62,065 nt of DNA from Lachnospiraceae bacterium (GTDB lineage Bacteria; Bacillota; Clostridia; Lachnospirales; Lachnospiraceae), in assembly GCA_021770755.1 (NCBI GenBank), contig JAETQI010000024.1:1-62065 (forward strand), given 5' to 3'. The position numbers and the translations under genes are program-made. The first letter of the stretch is position 1. The number at the start of each line of letters is the position of its first letter. Shown in pieces: positions 59,001 through 62,065 of this stretch. The notes beneath the pieces are model-generated. The model worked only from the letters and a program-made list of their open reading frames with translations, searched no databases and was not told the DNA's origin.

Positions 59001-60415
59001 ACTTCCACAACGCGCACCATATTGGTGTTGCCTGCAACGCCAAGCGGCACTCCTGCCGTTATCACAACCTTATCCCCGTGACGGATCAGACCGGCAGCAA
59101 CACTCGCTTTCACTGCTGCATCGAACAATTCCTCCGCATCATCTACCTTCTCGATCAGCAGCGGATTGACGCCGAACATCAGCGACATCTGACGGTACAC
59201 CGTCTCATCCACCGCACAGCCGATCACCATGCATCCCGGCTGGTATTTCGAAATCATACCTGCAGTAAATCCGGACATCGTTACAGTGATGATTGCTGCT
59301 GCGTTCAGATCCATGGCTGTCGTGCAGCAGGCGTGGCAGATCGCCGTCGTCACTCCCTCATTGTTCACCCAACTGTGGCTTCTCTCCCGCAGACGGTCCG
59401 CATAGCAGATCGCCTGCTCTGTGCGCTCCGCTATCCTGCTCATCGTTTTTACCGCCTCGATCGGATACGCGCCGGCAGCGCTCTCACCGCTCAGCATGAT
59501 CGCTGAGGTTCCATCGTATATCGCGTTCGCCACATCTGTCGTCTCCGCCCTGGTCGGTCTCGGATTCTTGATCATGGAATCAAGCATCTGCGTTGCTGTA
59601 ATGACGATCTTTCCAAGCTGCAGCGCCTTCCCGATCATCTCCTTCTGCAAAATGGGAACCTCCTCGAGCGGGATCTCAACGCCCATGTCCCCTCTTGCCA
59701 CCATAATGCCGTCAGAAGCCTCAAGAATCTCATCCAGATTATCGATTCCCTGCATGTTCTCGATCTTGGAGATCACCTTCATCCTGCCGCCATGTTCCCT
59801 GATCAGCTTCCTGACTGCCAGCACATCATCCGCACATCTCACAAAGGATGCCGCCAGATAGTCGTATCCCATCTTTGCACCAAATATGATGTCATCTCTG
59901 TCCACATCACTGATGTAGGGCATGGAGAGGATCGCACCAGGAACATTGATCCCCTTATGGTTAGATACATATCCCCCGTTGATCACTTCACAGACGATAT
60001 CCGTGTCCTCGATCGCCTTGATCGTCAGCTCGATCAAACCATCATCGATCAGTATATTTTTCCCTACTTCCACATCGTTTTTCAGATTCTTGTACGATAT
60101 CGCTGCCCTGTCTGCAGTTCCCATGATCTCCTCGGTCGTAAGACGGAACAACGCACCAGTTTCAAGATAAACCTTCCCGCCCTCAAAATCTCTCAGCCTG
60201 ATCTCAGGGCCTTTCGTATCCTGCATTGTCGCAAGCGGAAGCCCTAATTCCGCAGCAGCCTTTCTTGCCCGCTCGAGCTTCATCTGATGCTCCGCATGAT
60301 CACCATGCGAAAAATTAAACCTCGCTACATTCATTCCCGCAAGAAGCAGTTCTTTCAGTTTTTCCTCACTCTCGGATACTGGTCCGATCGTACATATGAT
60401 CTTTGTTTTTCTCAT
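58997..60415 (-). CDS. pyk: Pyruvate kinase
   Basis: A 472-residue enzyme making pyruvate and ATP from phosphoenolpyruvate and ADP. TKIICTIGPVSESEEKLKEL, NVARFNFSHGDHAEHQ, MVARGDMGVEIPLEEVPILQ and ITATQMLDSMIKNPRPTRAE are pyruvate kinase signatures; the last three motifs hold the active-site residues. It lacks the extra C-terminal PEP-utilising domain of some Gram-positive enzymes. The start has AAAGGG upstream. First gene of the run pyk-gmk-yaaR-DUF4272-holB-ricT. Confidence 0.97.
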   Translation of the reverse strand: MRKTKIICTIGPVSESEEKLKELLLAGMNVARFNFSHGDHAEHQMKLERARKAAAELGLPLATMQDTKGPEIRLRDFEGGKVYLETGALFRLTTEEIMGTADRAAISYKNLKNDVEVGKNILIDDGLIELTIKAIEDTDIVCEVINGGYVSNHKGINVPGAILSMPYISDVDRDDIIFGAKMGYDYLAASFVRCADDVLAVRKLIREHGGRMKVISKIENMQGIDNLDEILEASDGIMVARGDMGVEIPLEEVPILQKEMIGKALQLGKIVITATQMLDSMIKNPRPTRAETTDVANAIYDGTSAIMLSGESAAGAYPIEAVKTMSRIAERTEQAICYADRLRERSHSWVNNEGVTTAICHACCTTAMDLNAAAIITVTMSGFTAGMISKYQPGCMVIGCAVDETVYRQMSLMFGVNPLLIEKVDDAEELFDAAVKASVAAGLIRHGDKVVITAGVPLGVAGNTNMVRVVEV

Positions 60416-60456
60416 AAAATCTGAACCCTTTCTAAATCACCACTTATTTTAAATGA

Positions 60457-60975
60457 TCACGCTGCACTGTGATCAGAGACACCAACAAAAGCATATTTCT
60501 TTTTGGATCGCTGATTGTGGATCCTGCCTTTTTGTATATAAAGTGTTTCCAGCAAGGAACAGTATTTGTCTGCCGTCGTCACGATCCATGCTTCCCTGCA
60601 CATAGGCGGGATCACTGTGAGCGGCCACATATGTTTTATGATGATATCCGACTGCCTTGCTGATAAATGGTATTCCTTCCGCGCATTGTACAGTGCCCTT
60701 GCAGGATGAAAAAATCCGTGCAGCCTGTGGGAATTTACCTTGTCACTCTTATGCCAGTCGTATAAAAAATAATCATGGAGCAGCGCTCCCCTGATCAGAT
60801 CCCTTGTATTGCACTTGATCTTAAATTTATCTCTGATATATAAGCTCACCTTGGCAACATTGATACAATGTTCCTGCACCGACATATTCCCATGCTGGAT
60901 GTACTCCTTGGTGCTCTTAAAATTTTCCGACTCAAAAATATCATTTGCATATTTTTTCAATTCATACTCATACAT
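60457..60975 (-). CDS. HD domain phosphohydrolase
   Basis: A 172-residue HD-superfamily protein: VQEHCINVAKVSLYIRDKF gives the first His, RGALLHDYFLYDWH the HD pair, and VTTADKYCSLLET the last Asp. Such proteins hydrolyse phosphate esters of nucleotides; the substrate is not known. The start MYEYELKK at 60975 has GGGAGAG upstream; the frame extends 38 codons further without a site. It stands alone between pyk and the tRNA cluster. Confidence 0.85.
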   Translation of the reverse strand: MYEYELKKYANDIFESENFKSTKEYIQHGNMSVQEHCINVAKVSLYIRDKFKIKCNTRDLIRGALLHDYFLYDWHKSDKVNSHRLHGFFHPARALYNARKEYHLSARQSDIIIKHMWPLTVIPPMCREAWIVTTADKYCSLLETLYIQKGRIHNQRSKKKYAFVGVSDHSAA

Positions 60976-61144
60976 ATCATTCTCTCCCACTTTCACATCA
61001 CAGTTCAAACACGCTCCAGGAACCATGCCCTCCTGATCACTACAGTTCCCTACAGACTTTGAAAACGAGTCTCGCAAACAATCGTCCAAATTTTATTTTA
61101 TCATATATCCGAATAATAAAAAAGGTTCTTAAGAAATTTTTAAA
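60976..61144. other. Intergenic stretch upstream of the HD gene
   Basis: No gene is seen. The AT-rich part near 61090-61130 must hold the promoter of the HD gene; on the minus strand a TATGAT is visible but no good -35. Confidence 0.3.
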
Positions 61145-61168
61145 TAAAAAAACACGCTATCCAGCGTG
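61145..61168 (-). terminator. Terminator of the rRNA-tRNA operon
   Basis: On the minus strand CACGCT (61168-61163) pairs with AGCGTG (61158-61153) around a four-base loop, followed by a T run. Confidence 0.75.
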
Positions 61169-61201
61169 CTCCAATCATACATACTACTCAGACAACACAA
61201 A

Positions 61202-61274
<73 letters not shown>

Positions 61275-61279
61275 AGAAA

Positions 61280-61353
61280 TAGCGGGGACAGGATTTGAAC
61301 CTGTGACCTTCGGGTTATGAGCCCGACGAGCTTCCAGACTGCTCCACCCCGCG
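61280..61353 (-). tRNA. Initiator tRNA-Met (CAT)
   Basis: Read on the minus strand: CGCGGGG start, anticodon CAT in a stem with three consecutive G-C pairs (CGGG..CCCG), the mark of an initiator. Position 1 C faces U at 72, so the first pair is open as needed for formylation; A72 is more usual. CCA is not encoded. Confidence 0.93.
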
Positions 61354-61371
61354 ATATTATATTTAGTTAAA

Positions 61372-61453
61372 TGGGTGGAGGTGGATTCGAACCACCGAAG
61401 CATAAAGCAGCAGATTTACAGTCTGTCCCCTTTGGCCACTCGGGAATCCACCC
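61372..61453 (-). tRNA. tRNA-Tyr (GTA)
   Basis: Read on the minus strand: GGGTGGA..TCCACCC acceptor, anticodon loop CTGTAAA with GTA, a long variable arm and T arm GGTGGTTCGAATCCACC. Class II shape fits bacterial tRNA-Tyr. Confidence 0.94.
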
Positions 61454-61457
61454 ATAA

Positions 61458-61530
61458 AGCCGATGATCGGACTCGAACCGATAACCTGCTGATTACAAAT
61501 CAGCTGCTCTGCCAATTGAGCCACATCGGC
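61458..61530 (-). tRNA. tRNA-Thr (TGT)
   Basis: Read on the minus strand: GCCGATG..CATCGGC acceptor, anticodon loop TTTGTAA with TGT, T arm TCGGTTCGAGTCCGA. Confidence 0.95.
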
Positions 61531-61564
61531 ATATATCACAGATATATGCAACTTTTTAATGAAA

Positions 61565-61637
61565 TGGGACCTATAGGGCTCGAACCTATGACCCTCTGCT
61601 TGTAAGGCAGATGCTCTCCCAGCTGAGCTAAGATCCC
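61565..61637 (-). tRNA. tRNA-Val (TAC)
   Basis: Read on the minus strand: GGGATCT..AGGTCCC acceptor with one G-T pair, anticodon loop CTTACAA with TAC, T arm TAGGTTCGAGCCCTA. Confidence 0.95.
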
Positions 61638-61650
61638 ATATGAATCTAAA

Positions 61651-61724
61651 CGACCCCGATCGGACTCGAACCGACGACCTCCGCCGTGACAGGGCGGCGC
61701 TCTAACCAACTGAGCCACGAGGCC
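61651..61724 (-). tRNA. tRNA-Asp (GTC)
   Basis: Read on the minus strand: GGCCTCG acceptor start with CGGGGTC at the 3' end, anticodon loop CTGTCAC with GTC, T arm TCGGTTCGAGTCCGA. First tRNA after the 23S gene. Confidence 0.93.
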
Positions 61725-61860
61725 AATGTCTTTCGTGAGATCGTTCCCTCAAAACCGAACACAAAAACCATGTATCTTGATATCTGTATGCTATTCCTTC
61801 CAAAACCTGCTTTCACGCAACATTCCCGCAGTGTCACCCACTGCGTTCCCATACCGTTCA
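61725..61860 (-). other. Spacer between 23S rRNA and tRNA-Asp, without a 5S gene
   Basis: A spacer of 136 bases. The 5S landmark CCGAACACAGAAG and the usual 5S ends are not seen. It contains a possible stem GCAGTGGGTGACACTGC (minus strand), likely a processing site. Confidence 0.6.
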
Positions 61861-62065
61861 GGATAAGCCTTCGACCGATTAGTAGCATTCAGCTCAGTAC
61901 ATTGCTGCACTTACACCCATGCCCTATCTACCTCGTCGTCTCCAAGGGATCTTATCCGCTTCTGCGGGGGATATCTCATCTTGAGGGGGGCTTCACGCTT
62001 AGATGCCTTCAGCGTTTATCCCTGCCGGACTTGGCTACCCTGCCGTGGCGTTGGTCGCCAACAGG
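61861..62065 (-). rRNA. 23S rRNA gene, 3' end, continues beyond the window
   Basis: The minus strand from 62065 to about 61861 carries highly conserved 23S 3' sequence: CTGAAGGCATCTAAGCGTGA, GAGCTGAATGCTACTAATCG and GGTCGAAGGCTTATCC at the end. The exact 3' end is uncertain by a few bases. The gene runs out of the window at 62065. Confidence 0.93.

Overview
The window looks like a chromosomal segment of a Gram-positive anaerobe of the class Clostridia, most likely a Lachnospiraceae relative. Evidence: strong AGGAGG ribosome binding sites, sigma-A type promoters, the ricT/yaaR/holB housekeeping block, a ydjGHI-like operon, many LytTR regulators with GHKL kinases, DUF3021/DUF6323/DUF6179 families, and tRNAs without encoded CCA. 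This is inference; there is no 16S in the window and only the 3' end of a 23S gene.

Layout. 1-25 kb is an accessory and signalling region: an Rpn-like nuclease, two alpha/beta hydrolases, GNAT acetyltransferases, an aldo/keto reductase, a GHKL kinase with LytTR regulator, a lipoprotein, and an unusual four-domain response regulator (REC-LytTR-REC-winged helix) with its membrane kinase. A Glu/Thr-rich surface protein, a pseudo-receiver LytTR regulator, the ydjI-ydjG-ydjH operon, a diguanylate cyclase, and an AraC/GyrI regulator follow. Two regulators, one AraC type (2.2-3.7 kb) and one XRE type (23.1-24.9 kb), carry the same kind of papain-like sensor domain.

25-31 kb is a visibly AT-rich, eroded mobile region: DUF6323/DUF6179 genes, a mobilisation-type small gene split by a 160-bp MITE, a class D beta-lactamase lipoprotein, and a fragment of a large serine recombinase. 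GNAT, MNT/HEPN, UvrD-like helicase, GrpB, another Rpn-like nuclease and a RelE-type toxin pair follow, then tRNA-Ser, a GHL10 hydrolase and pgi.

39.8-51.8 kb is mostly minus strand: a LytTR/DUF3021/membrane-protein operon, and a cell-surface glycopolymer cluster (three or more glycosyltransferases including a GlfT2-like one, a TagGH-like ABC exporter, an SH3 protein and a polytopic glycosyltransferase). Two copies of a structured intergenic repeat with compensatory base changes bracket part of it.

51.9-62 kb is core genome on the minus strand: exported protein, acpP, rsmI, trmN6-like methyltransferase, ricT, holB, DUF4272, yaaR, a guanylate kinase homologue, pyk, an HD protein, then six tRNAs (Phe, fMet, Tyr, Thr, Val, Asp) following the 3' end of a 23S rRNA gene, with no 5S between.
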